Assembly (NCBI GenBank): GCA_018222405.1
Contig: JAAFAI010000001.1
Location: 62,001 to 126,000, forward strand
Reading direction: 5' to 3'
Length of the DNA stretch: 64,000 nucleotides
Origin: Gammaproteobacteria bacterium
Lineage (GTDB): Bacteria; Pseudomonadota; Gammaproteobacteria; Enterobacterales; Alteromonadaceae
Both the position numbers and the translations under genes were made by a program. Positions 1-9,600 of the stretch are shown one piece after another. Below the pieces are notes generated by a model that saw only the letters and a program-made list of their open reading frames with translations, made no database searches and was not told where the DNA came from. Position 1 is the first letter of the stretch. Every line of letters starts with the position of its first letter.

Positions 1-2412
1 GCGTGCAATCAGTGGCTTAAACGGCGCGAGCTGCCAGTCGGCAATGGTAATTTGGGCTTCGATGGAAGGTTGTTCGGTAAACGGAAATACCGTGGCCTGT
101 GAAGTAATGGTACCAATCTGCGGGCTGGTTATATTGCCGCTCAGGGCCACCTGTTGTTCGTCGAACTGGCCGTTAAAGCTTACCTCATCGAGGTCAATGG
201 TGACCGGCTCATTACCTGCCAGCTGCCACTTATCGGGGCTTACGGAAATCTGTAACTGGCCGGCGACTTTTTCACTCGCTGGGTCGAAGTTACCCTGGGT
301 TGTGATGTTAAGCGTTGCATTGTTGCGCTCTACCAGTAATTCAGGCACCAGCTCATCAATCCATAGCCCGATGGGCAACGCATTGGCCTGAACATCCCAG
401 TTGACCTGCGTCGGTGTATAATCCACCGCATTAATACACAGATTGCCCTTCTCTCTGGCTTCCCAGCAATGCTGACTCACCGAGAAATGCTGTGGGCTGG
501 CTTCATAACGTAAAGCCACATCCGACTGTAATTCCCAGACTGTATTGAGCAACGCTAACTGCGTGTCTGATAATTTCCCCTGCCACTGCTGGTTTTGCCA
601 TTGACCGTCCAGGTTCAGGGTGGTGGTGTGTTCAGGCAACTGCAGATCGGCATTGAGGGCATGGTCGGCCAGTGAGCCGGTAATGGTGATTTTGCCATTC
701 AGCGGTCCCTGATTGGCGGCCGCCTGACTCAGACGGGGACTGGCAAGGATATCAGTCAGTAACAGTTTTGAATCGATCACCGGCGCGTCCCAGGGCCCTT
801 TTATAGCCACCGATCCAGCCAGCTGACCGGATATTTCGGGATACAGAGCCGCCAGCCGCTGCAGATCTATAGCTACCAGAGCATCCAGGTATTGTTGGTT
901 AAACACCTGCCCGACGGCCGAAAAATGGTTCTCGGCCAGATCGCCGTTGAGGTTAGCTACCATAATGTCACTGTTCGCCGAATACACCGCATCGCCGGTA
1001 AGGGTAAACCTTTCCTGCAGGTGATCACCGCTTAAGCGAATATCCGATACCAGAACGTTAGGACCTTTATCACTCAGGCTCACCTGAGCTTTTACCACCC
1101 CGTGAACGTTGGTCGGGGCGAGCTCAGAGAAACCTTGCAAATCAACCCGGGTTAAGCGCGATATTCCTTCCCAGCTCAGCGAATCGCTAAAATAAAGCAC
1201 GCCACTGTTAGTTACTTCGCCTTCAAGTAACTCGCTGTTAAGGGCTGAAACGGCCAGCGAGCGTTCGCTTAAAAGGGCTGCCAGGCTTACTTTTACCGGT
1301 GAAACATCCGGGATGGTAGCACCGCCGTCCAGTTGTATGGCGTATTCCCCCATCTGGCCTTGCACCGACAAAATACCGCTATCAAGTTCAATATCAGCCA
1401 GCGGGTTTAGCGCCTGAGCAGGCCATCGGCTATGTAATGATACCGGCAGGCTGTCACTGAGCAGATTGGCTTTGCCGGTGATTTCGGCGTTGACCAGTCC
1501 GCTGCTATTGATATTAAGCGCAAGGTCGCTTAAATCGCCTTCGGCTGAGAGCTCTGCATGCTGGGTAGTTTGCTCAACAGGAAGATCTGCAATGAGTGTT
1601 AAGTTGAGAGGATACTGACCGCTCAGAGTGACTTCACCGTCGAGACTCGCATTAACCTGCTCCATGTTCACACTGAGTGCCTGTAAGGCTATCCGGCTAT
1701 TTTGTATTTGGGTTTGTTGCAAGGCTATATCCAGTGCTGCAACTTCCTGTTCACCCTGTACTACCCGGATATTTGAAATCTGCACGTCATTGGCCTGCAG
1801 CGTGAGCGGAATGTGCACTTCGGGCAAGGCCGGCGCCTGATAACTGATTGTCACTGGCGACGGCGGCTGTGGCTCGCTCTCAGGCAACATCAGCGTTAGG
1901 CCATTGAGCGCCAGATGGCTGATTTGTAGCGAGTCTATCCACTGAGCGGAGCTGGTTAACTGGTCGGCTTGTACGGTTATGGCCGGGCTCTCAAAGCGCG
2001 CGTCACTGATTTTTAGCTCATCCAGCGCTATCGCCAGCGGCAGGTTAATTTCGCCGCTTGGTTCAGATGGCTCCTGATCGCTGCTTTCCGCGGTGGCCAG
2101 TTGTTTTACATGTGGTGAGCTAACCTGTAGTGAAGTAATACAGGCTTTGCTGTTTAGCAGGCAGGTCCACTCGTGGGTCAGAGTGACTTTGCTAACGTTC
2201 ACCTGCCACTGTTCGTTTTGCCAGCTGACTTTTTCCAGTGTCAGCTCACTTAACGGGCTCCCCGATACCGAATCAACCGCCAGACCGGGCACATATTTGT
2301 TAGCCGCGTAATTAATCAGCGGTGCGCCCAGTGGCGACAGCACAACCGCTATAATAAGCAGCAGAGTGAGCAACAGTATTAAGAAGCCTTTTGCCAGGCG
2401 ATTAATACTCAT
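1..2412 (-). CDS. tamB: TamB, translocation and assembly module inner-membrane subunit (3' part missing)
   Basis: The reverse strand is open from an ATG at 2412 to the left edge (804 codons, no stop), so the C-terminal third of a protein usually near 1250 residues is off the window. The product starts with a single N-terminal hydrophobic anchor (about residues 8-30) followed by long repetitive beta-rich sequence, the layout of TamB/AsmA-like bridge proteins. TamB spans the periplasm and works with TamA in outer-membrane protein assembly and phospholipid transport. Its ATG overlaps the tamA stop by 4 bases (ATGA), which indicates translational coupling in a tamA-tamB operon. The DUF490 C-terminal domain cannot be seen, so the assignment rests on the anchor, the repeat character and the neighbour. 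Confidence 0.88.
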   Translation of the reverse strand, partial: MSINRLAKGFLILLLTLLLIIAVVLSPLGAPLINYAANKYVPGLAVDSVSGSPLSELTLEKVSWQNEQWQVNVSKVTLTHEWTCLLNSKACITSLQVSSPHVKQLATAESSDQEPSEPSGEINLPLAIALDELKISDARFESPAITVQADQLTSSAQWIDSLQISHLALNGLTLMLPESEPQPPSPVTISYQAPALPEVHIPLTLQANDVQISNIRVVQGEQEVAALDIALQQTQIQNSRIALQALSVNMEQVNASLDGEVTLSGQYPLNLTLIADLPVEQTTQHAELSAEGDLSDLALNINSSGLVNAEITGKANLLSDSLPVSLHSRWPAQALNPLADIELDSGILSVQGQMGEYAIQLDGGATIPDVSPVKVSLAALLSERSLAVSALNSELLEGEVTNSGVLYFSDSLSWEGISRLTRVDLQGFSELAPTNVHGVVKAQVSLSDKGPNVLVSDIRLSGDHLQERFTLTGDAVYSANSDIMVANLNGDLAENHFSAVGQVFNQQYLDALVAIDLQRLAALYPEISGQLAGSVAIKGPWDAPVIDSKLLLTDILASPRLSQAAANQGPLNGKITITGSLADHALNADLQLPEHTTTLNLDGQWQNQQWQGKLSDTQLALLNTVWELQSDVALRYEASPQHFSVSQHCWEAREKGNLCINAVDYTPTQVNWDVQANALPIGLWIDELVPELLVERNNATLNITTQGNFDPASEKVAGQLQISVSPDKWQLAGNEPVTIDLDEVSFNGQFDEQQVALSGNITSPQIGTITSQATVFPFTEQPSIEAQITIADWQLAPFKPLIAR

Positions 2413-4160
2413 AGCTCAGGCCCCAGCGAGAAGTGGAAGCGCCATTGTGTTTCAAAGTCATTTTTGCCCTGGGCAATGTAAAACCGTACCGGGCCAATCA
2501 GCGTTAACCAATGGGCACCAATACCCAGGCCCCGGGACAAGCCGTCAGAGAAGTCATTGGTGGCAGTACCCACATCGGCAAACACGGCCGCTCGCCAGTT
2601 ATCGGCTACCGGATAAGCATACTCAACACTGGCCGTTGCCAGATAGCGTCCGCCGGTAAGTACCGAATTGCCCTCTTCATCGAGAACCTGTGGCGAGATT
2701 TCCTGATAGCGGAAACCCCGGATACTCTGATCGCCACCGGTAAAGAAACGCAGCGACGATGGGACCCGGTCAAAGTCTTCGGTACGAATGGCGCCGGCAT
2801 CGGCGCGCAGATAAATTCGGTGGGTATCATTGATGGTGGTAATTACCTTGGCGTTGGCAGTAATTTTAAACAGGGAGATATCACTGCCGGCGCTTTCGTG
2901 CCCGCCCTGCACTGCCACAATATATTGCTGCCCCTGGCTGATGGTCAGCTCCTGATCGGATTTGGTGTAACCCACGGAATAACCGGGCATCAGCAGATTA
3001 ATGGTTTGCGGATCGCTTATCCCCTGAGTAAACATCTCCCGTTCAAAGGTTAACGACACGCTGCGCTGCCAGGGCGAATTAGCCTCTTTCCAGAAGCGAT
3101 GGCCCGAGATAGTCAGGGTTTCACTTTTCGTATCGCTGATTGAGTTGTCTTCAAATTCATAGCTGGTTTGAATACTGGCGTAGTCGTTATTAACGTCTTC
3201 CAGCGGAATGCGGTAGTCAAGGCTCGCCGCCTGTTCCAGCTTGGAGAAAAACACCTGGCCGGTAACCGAGTGTCCGCGGGTATTTACCCATGGCCGCTCC
3301 CAACGGGCCCGCACCCGGGGGCCTTTATCAGAGTTGGCGCCACCACCCACATTAAAAATATCCCGTGGCAGGTGGGTCAATGTGACTTCGATGGGAACCC
3401 GTGCTCCCTCGGCCCGACTTACAATGGGGCGGGCAATCGCGCGGGCAAAATAGCCGGTTTCATTCAGGCGGCGGTTAAATTCAGTCAGTTTGGCGGAGCT
3501 GTACTTCTCGCCGGCAGTGAAATTCCTAAGCCTGCCAATAATGGCTTCAGCCCGGTCGTCACCCACCAGTTCCACTTCGCCAAATTCGTACTGACGACCA
3601 CTTTGTGCGATAAGCAGAATATTGGCTTCATTTTCTTCCCGCACCAGGTCGAGCCGGGTTGCCTGCCAGTAGAAATCAAAATAGCCATGAGACAGCGCAT
3701 AATTGAACATCTCTGACTTAAACTTTTCGTAAGTCGGCTGATGCAATACGTCACCCTGTTTGAGCGGGAAGGCGTTATACCGTTGCCGAAAAGCATCATC
3801 GGTGCGCCCGTCGCCGATAATTTCACGGGTAACGTTTCTCACTTCTAGCGGCGTGCCAGGAGTAACGTGGATAACAAGCTCTTCTTCCTCGAAATAGAGA
3901 GTGACTTCAGCATTGTAAAAACCGAAAGGCTGCAGGGCAGTATTTACAGAGCGGATGATGCGTTCTTCGGTGGGTTCATCAAGTGTGTTGTTGGGCAGTT
4001 TGACCTGTGCCAGATGCAGCTCTATGTTGTCTTCCAGATCATCCCGGTCTACCCCTTTTAGCTCGTAGTCCAGAGCCCATGCGGGATAGCAGGTTAAGAG
4101 CAACAGCGAGGTCAGCGCCAGCAAAGCGCGACGAAAAGAGAAAAACATACCAGCGGACAT
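2409..4160 (-). CDS. tamA: TamA, BamA-family outer-membrane protein
   Basis: The product has an N-terminal signal peptide (hydrophobic run ending in PAWA), a periplasmic region of POTRA-like repeats, and a C-terminal 16-strand-type beta barrel of the Omp85 family. The barrel contains the family motif around GGDQSIRGFRY and a terminal segment ending in aromatic and leucine residues. Length, about 583 residues, matches TamA. The frame is open to 4193, but 4160 is preferred because an AAGGAG lies 14 bases upstream and the signal peptide then begins properly; ATG 4148 is also possible. TamA receives substrates from TamB, encoded immediately downstream with a 4-base overlap. The gene is divergent from the S9 peptidase gene. 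Confidence 0.92.
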   Translation of the reverse strand: MSAGMFFSFRRALLALTSLLLLTCYPAWALDYELKGVDRDDLEDNIELHLAQVKLPNNTLDEPTEERIIRSVNTALQPFGFYNAEVTLYFEEEELVIHVTPGTPLEVRNVTREIIGDGRTDDAFRQRYNAFPLKQGDVLHQPTYEKFKSEMFNYALSHGYFDFYWQATRLDLVREENEANILLIAQSGRQYEFGEVELVGDDRAEAIIGRLRNFTAGEKYSSAKLTEFNRRLNETGYFARAIARPIVSRAEGARVPIEVTLTHLPRDIFNVGGGANSDKGPRVRARWERPWVNTRGHSVTGQVFFSKLEQAASLDYRIPLEDVNNDYASIQTSYEFEDNSISDTKSETLTISGHRFWKEANSPWQRSVSLTFEREMFTQGISDPQTINLLMPGYSVGYTKSDQELTISQGQQYIVAVQGGHESAGSDISLFKITANAKVITTINDTHRIYLRADAGAIRTEDFDRVPSSLRFFTGGDQSIRGFRYQEISPQVLDEEGNSVLTGGRYLATASVEYAYPVADNWRAAVFADVGTATNDFSDGLSRGLGIGAHWLTLIGPVRFYIAQGKNDFETQWRFHFSLGPEL

Positions 4161-4285
4161 TAACGGACTGTGTGCTCCTTGCACTGCATACAAACATAAA
4201 GGTCAATTCATAAAGCAGAATTTACGCCAAAAGTGTAACGTCTTAAGCGGTTTGGCTACAGCATTTTCAGCTAATTTCCTGTTTG

Positions 4286-4315
4286 TTGCGACAGGTATCG
4301 TCTTTCGTTTATATT
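4286..4315 (+). promoter_or_regulatory. Candidate sigma70 promoter for the S9 peptidase gene
   Basis: TTGCGA (4286-4291) and TATATT (4310-4315) are separated by 18 bases, and the -10 box lies about 40 bases before the ATG at 4355. The position in the divergent tamA/peptidase intergenic space fits. It is a sequence match only. Confidence 0.5.
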
Positions 4316-4354
4316 AAGCGCAAAATTTTATTATAAAAAAACAAGGAACGTTGG

Positions 4355-6295
4355 ATGTCTTGCCTGATAAAACCACTGGCAGTGCTGCTGTTCAGTTGGG
4401 TCGTACTGCTGCCTGCTGCTCAGGCGGCAAAGCCGCAACCTGTCGAAGTTTTTAGCCGTCTGCCGCAGTTTTACAGCGTATCGATGTCACCAGATGGACA
4501 ACGTTTTGCTATGGAGCGAAACTCTGCCGATGGCGATCTGGCTGTACTGATGACGCTCGACCTCTCAACCGGAGATGCGTTCTACCTGCTTAAAGCTGAT
4601 AACAAGAAAGTTAAAATTAACTGGTATCGCTGGGCAAATAATGAAGATCTGTTAGTCAGCGCCCGCTACGAAGTAAGCCGCGCAGGGCAGAAGTTTTTCC
4701 GCACCCGTTTGTATCTGATGAAATACAATCAGCAAGGAGGCGACCCTGAAATGGTTATCGACTGGCGGCACATTCAACGTTATCAGAACGATGTGGGTTA
4801 TGTGCCGCAGTTTCAGGATGATGTCATCGATTATCTGCCAGACGACCCGGACCATATTCTGATGGCTATCGATATCTCCCGACCTTTCGAAAAATCAGTT
4901 TTCAAAGTCAATCTAAAGAACCGTAAGATCAATCGATTAATTAAAGGCAAGAAACGTATTCGCGACTGGATAACCGACCGTCAGGGGAATGTGCGAATTG
5001 GTATTTCTCTGAATTATGAAACCGGCGATCGTGAGATTTTCCTTCGCGATGCAGATGATAATTACGAAGAGCTGTATGCCTACAATGTATCAAGTGATAA
5101 ACCGGTATACATTTCGGGCTTTGCTGCCGATCCGAATATTCTGTATATCAAAAAATACCTGGGTGAATACAAGGCGCTATATAAACTCGATTTAACAACA
5201 CGTGAAGAAACGCTGGTATTCTCTGATGAAAATTATGATGTGGATGGCGGCCTTATTTACTCCCCTGCTACAAATGATGCCATTGGTGTTTATCACCCAC
5301 AGGCACCAGGCGGCCGCTTCTATTGGAACGATCGTTATGCCCCACTGCAGAAAGGACTGGATAAATTATTCAAGGATAGTCACAACTCGTTAAGGGCGTT
5401 TAGCCAGGACGAAGAAATCTACCTGCTTTATTCCGAGAGCGATACGCAACCTGGTCGCTACTATATTGGTAACCGGAAAGACGTGACGATTGACCTTCTG
5501 TTTGCTCAATACCCGGATATCGATACCGCAGCGCTGAGTGACCACGAGCGGATTACGTTCACAGCTCGTGATAAAACAGAGATTGAAGGCTACCTTACGT
5601 TACCAAAAATCGGCGAAGCGCCCTATCCAACGGTAATCTTTCCCCACGGTGGGCCGGGTGTTCGTGAATACAGCGGTTTTGACTACTGGACGGCTTACTT
5701 TACCAGCCGTGGTTATGCGGTGCTTCGACCTAATTTCCGAGGTTCTTCCGGCTATGGTTACTCGTTTAGTGAGTCACAAATGCAAAACTGGGGCATGGCC
5801 ATGCAGGATGATGTGGTGGACGGTACCCAATGGATGATTGATCAGGGGTATGCTGATAAAAACAAAATTTGTATTGTAGGCGCCAGCTACGGCGGATTTG
5901 CCGCGTTAGCTGCAACCGTAAAAAGCCCTGAAGTGTATAAGTGTGCAGTGAGCTTTGCCGGAGTAAGTGATTTGGATCGCATCGTTCGGCGCGCACGAGG
6001 CTTTTTAGGCTCGAAGTTAGTTAAAAAGCAGATCGGTGAAGATGGTGATGATCGTGACAGACGCTCACCCATTAACTATGTGGAAAATATCAAAACGCCT
6101 ATTTTGCTGGTCCACGGTGAAGAAGACCGGGTGGTTCACGTAGAGCAGAGTCGCCTGATGGCCGATGAGCTTGATGATGAAGACAAGGAGTACCGCTATG
6201 TTGAGCTGCCTTTGGGTAATCATCACCTGGAAATCCAGTCGAACAGGATTAAGCTCTTTAAAGAAATGGATAAATTCCTTGCCGAATACCTTTAA
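4355..6295 (+). CDS. Exported S9-family prolyl oligopeptidase-like serine peptidase
   Basis: The 646-residue product has a signal peptide ending in AAQA, an N-terminal beta-propeller-like half, and a C-terminal alpha/beta hydrolase domain (about residues 390-646). The nucleophile motif GASYGG puts the catalytic serine at 511; the acid is probably D591 in HGEEDRVV and the base H623 or H624 in GNHH. The HGGPG oxyanion region is also present. This is the S9C acylaminoacyl/dipeptidyl peptidase architecture: trimming of short peptides, here in the periplasm. The AAGGAA ribosome site lies 7 bases before the ATG. It is monocistronic and divergent from tamA. The exact substrate cannot be read from sequence. 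Confidence 0.9.
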   Translation: MSCLIKPLAVLLFSWVVLLPAAQAAKPQPVEVFSRLPQFYSVSMSPDGQRFAMERNSADGDLAVLMTLDLSTGDAFYLLKADNKKVKINWYRWANNEDLLVSARYEVSRAGQKFFRTRLYLMKYNQQGGDPEMVIDWRHIQRYQNDVGYVPQFQDDVIDYLPDDPDHILMAIDISRPFEKSVFKVNLKNRKINRLIKGKKRIRDWITDRQGNVRIGISLNYETGDREIFLRDADDNYEELYAYNVSSDKPVYISGFAADPNILYIKKYLGEYKALYKLDLTTREETLVFSDENYDVDGGLIYSPATNDAIGVYHPQAPGGRFYWNDRYAPLQKGLDKLFKDSHNSLRAFSQDEEIYLLYSESDTQPGRYYIGNRKDVTIDLLFAQYPDIDTAALSDHERITFTARDKTEIEGYLTLPKIGEAPYPTVIFPHGGPGVREYSGFDYWTAYFTSRGYAVLRPNFRGSSGYGYSFSESQMQNWGMAMQDDVVDGTQWMIDQGYADKNKICIVGASYGGFAALAATVKSPEVYKCAVSFAGVSDLDRIVRRARGFLGSKLVKKQIGEDGDDRDRRSPINYVENIKTPILLVHGEEDRVVHVEQSRLMADELDDEDKEYRYVELPLGNHHLEIQSNRIKLFKEMDKFLAEYL

Positions 6296-6312
6296 CCAAC
6301 AGTTTGTAATAC

Positions 6313-6350
6313 CCTGTCCGGGTGAGCTGCTCTAAACGCGCCCGGACAGG
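6313..6350. terminator. GC-rich inverted repeat after the S9 peptidase gene
   Basis: CCTGTCCGGG (6313-6322) pairs perfectly with CCCGGACAGG (6341-6350) across an 18-base loop. There is no T tract, so it may be a transcript-end or processing hairpin rather than a classical intrinsic terminator. Confidence 0.45.
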
Positions 6351-6461
6351 TGCTGAATTAACCGGTTGATCCAGATCAGCCGAGCCTGGAATAAGCGGGG
6401 ATTAGCCACCTTGTTGTGGCTAATCGGCGTACAATAACTCCGTAACGAAGGAGAATTGAAC

Positions 6462-7394
6462 GTGACCGATAGCCAAAAACTGACTGCTGTACCTACCCCT
6501 GAAAACGCCCACGAGCACCCGCATTCACTGTCTGAAATGCGCCACGACGAGCAGTATATTGCTGAGTCTTTCCGTTCCGGCGAATATCCTTACAAGCGCA
6601 AAGTAACGCGTCAGTTTTACGAACAGCATAAGCATCAGCTGCAAGTGGAACTGCTCAAGGTCCAGAAATGGGTTAAAGAGAGCGGCGAGCGGGTGGTCAT
6701 GTTGTTTGAAGGACGCGATGCGGCAGGTAAAGGGGGCACCATCAAGCGCTTTATGGAGCACCTGAATCCTCGTGGTGCCAGAGTGGTGGCACTGGAAAAA
6801 CCGTCGGAAGAAGAAAAAGGTCAATGGTATTTTCAGCGCTACATCAAGCACCTGCCCACCGCGGGCGAAATAGTCTTATTCGACCGCTCCTGGTACAACC
6901 GGGCCGGCGTAGAGCGGGTGATGGGTTTTTGTGAGCCAAATGAGTACCTGGAGTTTATGCGCCAGACCCCGGAGCTGGAGCGCATGCTGGTGAACAGTGG
7001 AATTCGGGTTTTCAAATTCTGGTTTTCGGTTACCCAGGAAGAGCAAACCCGCCGCTTCCAGAAACGGGAAACCGATCCGCTCAAGCAATGGAAGTTAAGC
7101 CCCATTGATAAGCTGGCGCAGGAAAAGTGGGATGACTACACCGAGGCAAAAGAAGCGATGTTCTTCTACACTGATACCAACGATGCGCCCTGGATGGTGA
7201 TTAAGTCGGACGATAAAAAGCGCGCCAGACTTAATTGTATGCAGTATTTTCTGCATGCCATGCCTTACCCGAACAAAGACCGCCGTATTGCCAAAGCGCC
7301 GGATCCACTGATAGTGGGCAGGGCCTCAACTGTTATCGACAGGGACAACCATATTCTGGGTAAATCCCTGCACCCCGACCAACAAAAAGCCTGA
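6462..7394 (+). CDS. ppk2: Polyphosphate kinase 2 family protein
   Basis: The product transfers phosphate between polyphosphate and nucleotides in the cytoplasm. A Walker A-type loop GRDAAGK (residues 84-90) and a second motif FDRSWYNR (140-147) are the PPK2 hallmarks; the lid region with basic residues follows. At about 310 residues it is a single-domain PPK2 (class I-like length). The GTG at 6462 is preferred to the TTG at 6456 because AAGGAG (6448-6453) is 8 bases from the GTG but only 2 from the TTG. The gene is monocistronic and is followed by a strong hairpin at 7418. Whether it favours GDP, ADP or AMP cannot be decided from sequence. Confidence 0.93.
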   Translation: MTDSQKLTAVPTPENAHEHPHSLSEMRHDEQYIAESFRSGEYPYKRKVTRQFYEQHKHQLQVELLKVQKWVKESGERVVMLFEGRDAAGKGGTIKRFMEHLNPRGARVVALEKPSEEEKGQWYFQRYIKHLPTAGEIVLFDRSWYNRAGVERVMGFCEPNEYLEFMRQTPELERMLVNSGIRVFKFWFSVTQEEQTRRFQKRETDPLKQWKLSPIDKLAQEKWDDYTEAKEAMFFYTDTNDAPWMVIKSDDKKRARLNCMQYFLHAMPYPNKDRRIAKAPDPLIVGRASTVIDRDNHILGKSLHPDQQKA

Positions 7395-7417
7395 ATCTTC
7401 AGGCTCTGTAAACTGTG

Positions 7418-7447
7418 TAAAAGTGTCTGTTTGAGCAGACACTTTTA
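7418..7447 (+). terminator. Intrinsic-type hairpin after ppk2
   Basis: TAAAAGTGTCTG (7418-7429) pairs with CAGACACTTTTA (7436-7447) around a 6-base loop. The A-rich and T-rich stem base makes it plausible in both directions. Confidence 0.7.
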
Positions 7448-7584
7448 CCAGGCTATCCCTCTCTGCTCTTATCCCTTCAATTCTAATTTATTGTTAAATA
7501 TAGCTATTTAAAAACTGGCAAGGTATTCGCTATACCATATTATTATGCCGCGAAAGCGGTGCAGTATTTAAAAAGGAATGGCTA

Positions 7585-7749
7585 ATGATTATTGTCATCT
7601 TACTGGGACTCACCTTACTGGCAACAGTTATCAAATTTCAGGGCGCATCGCGCCTGATGAATCGCTTGGGTAAATTCATCATGATTGCCGGTATTTATGT
7701 GGTATTTTTAAGCAAAGTCGTTAAAGCATTATTGTTCAGACATCATTAA
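7585..7749 (+). CDS. Small two-helix membrane protein (54 aa)
   Basis: A 54-codon gene starts at ATG 7585, with AAGGA 7 bases upstream. An earlier ATG at 7578 has no spacing to the same site and runs in another frame. The product has two hydrophobic segments (about residues 2-17 and 31-49) separated by a short basic hinge, so it is probably an inner-membrane hairpin. It lies 15 bases before a small lipoprotein gene and probably forms a two-gene unit with it. No family is recognised. Confidence 0.65.
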   Translation: MIIVILLGLTLLATVIKFQGASRLMNRLGKFIMIAGIYVVFLSKVVKALLFRHH

Positions 7750-7764
7750 AAAAAGGCGCTCAAC

Positions 7765-8067
7765 ATGAAAACAACTAAACATATTCTGACTCTGGTTTTT
7801 ATTGGCTTATTTTCGCTGGTCTTAACCGCTTGTAGCGAAGAAAAGAAAGAACAGGCTGAAGACTCTTTAAGTGACTTTAAAAATGCTGCCAGCCAGGCCA
7901 TGGACGATGCTAAAGATGCCGCCTCTGATGCTGCTGACAAAGCCAAGGACATGGCAGAAGATGCCGCCGATAAGGCTGAAGAAATGGCCGACGACGCTGG
8001 TAACGCAATCGAAGATGCCTGCGAAGACGCAAAAGAGAAAATGGATTTGGAAGACAAAGACTGCTAG
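7765..8067 (+). CDS. Small acidic, Ala/Asp-repeat lipoprotein
   Basis: The 100-residue product has a lipoprotein signal with lipobox LTAC (Cys23). The mature part is almost entirely heptad-like repeats rich in Ala, Asp, Glu and Lys (AADKAKDMAEDAADKAEEM-type), predicting a long amphipathic helix similar in character to LEA-like and YtxH-type proteins. Only three cysteines occur, one being the lipidated one. It is probably anchored in a membrane facing the periplasm. An RBS-like GGCG precedes the ATG weakly, so translation may be coupled to the 54-residue gene upstream. A role in stress or envelope protection would be inference only. Confidence 0.75.
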   Translation: MKTTKHILTLVFIGLFSLVLTACSEEKKEQAEDSLSDFKNAASQAMDDAKDAASDAADKAKDMAEDAADKAEEMADDAGNAIEDACEDAKEKMDLEDKDC

Positions 8068-8087
8068 GCAGACTTTTCCTGTCGTTG

Positions 8088-8150
8088 AATCTGGTTTATC
8101 TGCTACCAGATTATTGCGTTATGCCGGATAGCCGTTTGTGCGCTATCCGG
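8088..8150 (+). terminator. Two consecutive hairpins after the lipoprotein gene
   Basis: AATCTGGT (8088-8095) pairs with ACCAGATT (8105-8112), and CCGGATAGC (8124-8132) pairs with GCTATCCGG (8142-8150). Neither has a T tract. The rest of 8151-8353 shows no gene. Confidence 0.45.
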
Positions 8151-8353
8151 TGTGCAAATCAATGAACCCCCGGGCGCTTTACTGCCCATGCCGGCGACCC
8201 GGCTAAATTTTCCACGGCGTTTTACCGTTAATTCGCCCTTATTCGAGCGCAGTTGTCATAATCTTCCGGTATAATCACCGGCTAAATTTATTTTCTTCTC
8301 TGTGGCCGGTCTATCCCGCCTATACTACCTTTTAACCGGAATATCCTTTTGTT

Positions 8354-9589
8354 ATGACGCAGAAAACTACTCATGTGAAACCCGCTCTCGGCTTGCCGGA
8401 GTTTATAGCTCTGATGGCGTTAATGACGTCGTTGGTGGCACTGAGTATTGATGCCATGCTGCCTGCGCTGGATGCTATCGGCACGGCGATGGGCGCGAAG
8501 GATATTCATGAAAGTCACCTGATTGTGTCTTTGTTTTTTGGTGGCATGGCCGTTGGCCAGTTATTTTTTGGCCCCTATTGCGACACCCGCGGTCGCCGCG
8601 AGGCCATTATTCTGGGGCTGGTTATCTTTGCCGTAGGTACGGTGGTGTGTATGCTGGCCGATGATATGCAAACTATGCTTATTGGCCGTGTCATTCAGGC
8701 CTTTGGGGTATCCGGCCCGCGCATAGCCTCCACCGCCGTGATCCGCGACCAGTTTGCCGGTGAGGCTATGGCCCGGGTTATGTCGTTTATTATGATGGTG
8801 TTTATTCTGGTCCCAATGCTGGCTCCCATGGTGGGTCAGTGGGTACTGAATATTGCTTCCTGGTTTCATATTTTTACCCTGTTTCTGCTGGTGGCCGTGT
8901 TTACCGGTACCTGGTTCTGGATCCGGCAGCCGGAAACCTTACCGGCCAGTCGTCGCAAACCGTTTTCATGGGCGCAGTTTTTCCGCTCGTCGCTGTTTAT
9001 CGTTACCCATAAGCCCGTGATTGGCCCGACGCTCGCCATGGGCTGTGTGTTTGGTGGCTTCCTGGCCTATTTGAGCGCGTCGCAGACTATTTTTCAGGGC
9101 TTCTATGGCGTGGGCGAAATGTTCTCCTATATCTTCGCTACCCTGGCGTTCTCCATTGGCCTGGCGTCTTTTATCAACAGTAAAATTGTGATGCGGTTAG
9201 GGATGTACCGGGTTACTCAGGTGGCGCTGATTGGGTCAGTGGTGTTTGCGGTTATCTTTCTGGGCATCATCGAAATGTTTGATGGCCTGCCGCCACTGGT
9301 GGTGACCATTGGCTCGTTGTTTATCGGCTTTTTCTTTGTGGGTTTGTTGTTTGGTAATCTCAATGCCATGGCTATGCACCCGTTAGGCGATATGGCAGGG
9401 CTGGGCGCAGCCATTATTGGCTCACTATCGAGTATTATCGCGGTGCTGGTTGCTACCACGGTGGATTCTTATCTCACAGAAGACCTGTTCCCCATTGGTG
9501 CAGGTTTTCTGGTGTTCTTCACGCTGGCCTTTATTATTATCCGAATGAGCCTGCAAAGGCCGGATAAACCGGCAGAATCGCTTTCTTAG
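8354..9589 (+). CDS. Bcr/CflA-family MFS multidrug exporter
   Basis: The 411-residue product has twelve predicted membrane helices and the Bcr/CflA signature of drug:H+ antiporters. TM1 contains LSIDAMLPALDAIG, and the loop after TM2 contains GPYCDTRGRRE, a motif A variant. It would export small amphipathic compounds across the inner membrane using the proton gradient. The start follows a weak ribosome site. The stop overlaps a bidirectional hairpin shared with the convergent gene at 9586. No linked regulator is visible. Confidence 0.9.
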   Translation: MTQKTTHVKPALGLPEFIALMALMTSLVALSIDAMLPALDAIGTAMGAKDIHESHLIVSLFFGGMAVGQLFFGPYCDTRGRREAIILGLVIFAVGTVVCMLADDMQTMLIGRVIQAFGVSGPRIASTAVIRDQFAGEAMARVMSFIMMVFILVPMLAPMVGQWVLNIASWFHIFTLFLLVAVFTGTWFWIRQPETLPASRRKPFSWAQFFRSSLFIVTHKPVIGPTLAMGCVFGGFLAYLSASQTIFQGFYGVGEMFSYIFATLAFSIGLASFINSKIVMRLGMYRVTQVALIGSVVFAVIFLGIIEMFDGLPPLVVTIGSLFIGFFFVGLLFGNLNAMAMHPLGDMAGLGAAIIGSLSSIIAVLVATTVDSYLTEDLFPIGAGFLVFFTLAFIIIRMSLQRPDKPAESLS

Positions 9590-9600
9590 CGAAAGCGATT
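9576..9600. terminator. Bidirectional terminator overlapping two convergent stops
   Basis: AATCGCTTTC (9576-9585) and GAAAGCGATT (9591-9600) form a perfect 10-bp stem with a 5-base loop. The TAG of the transporter and the TAA of the opposite gene both lie in or beside the loop. Confidence 0.6.

Noticed and set aside
44..2311. Several plus-strand frames of 70-115 codons over the first 2.4 kb
   Set aside because: They are antisense shadows of the uninterrupted tamB frame on the minus strand.
4346..4353. GAACGTTG next to the S9 peptidase ribosome site
   Set aside because: Imperfect match, wrong position, unrelated gene and no tandem copy; probably chance, as are GAACGTT heptamers within coding sequence.
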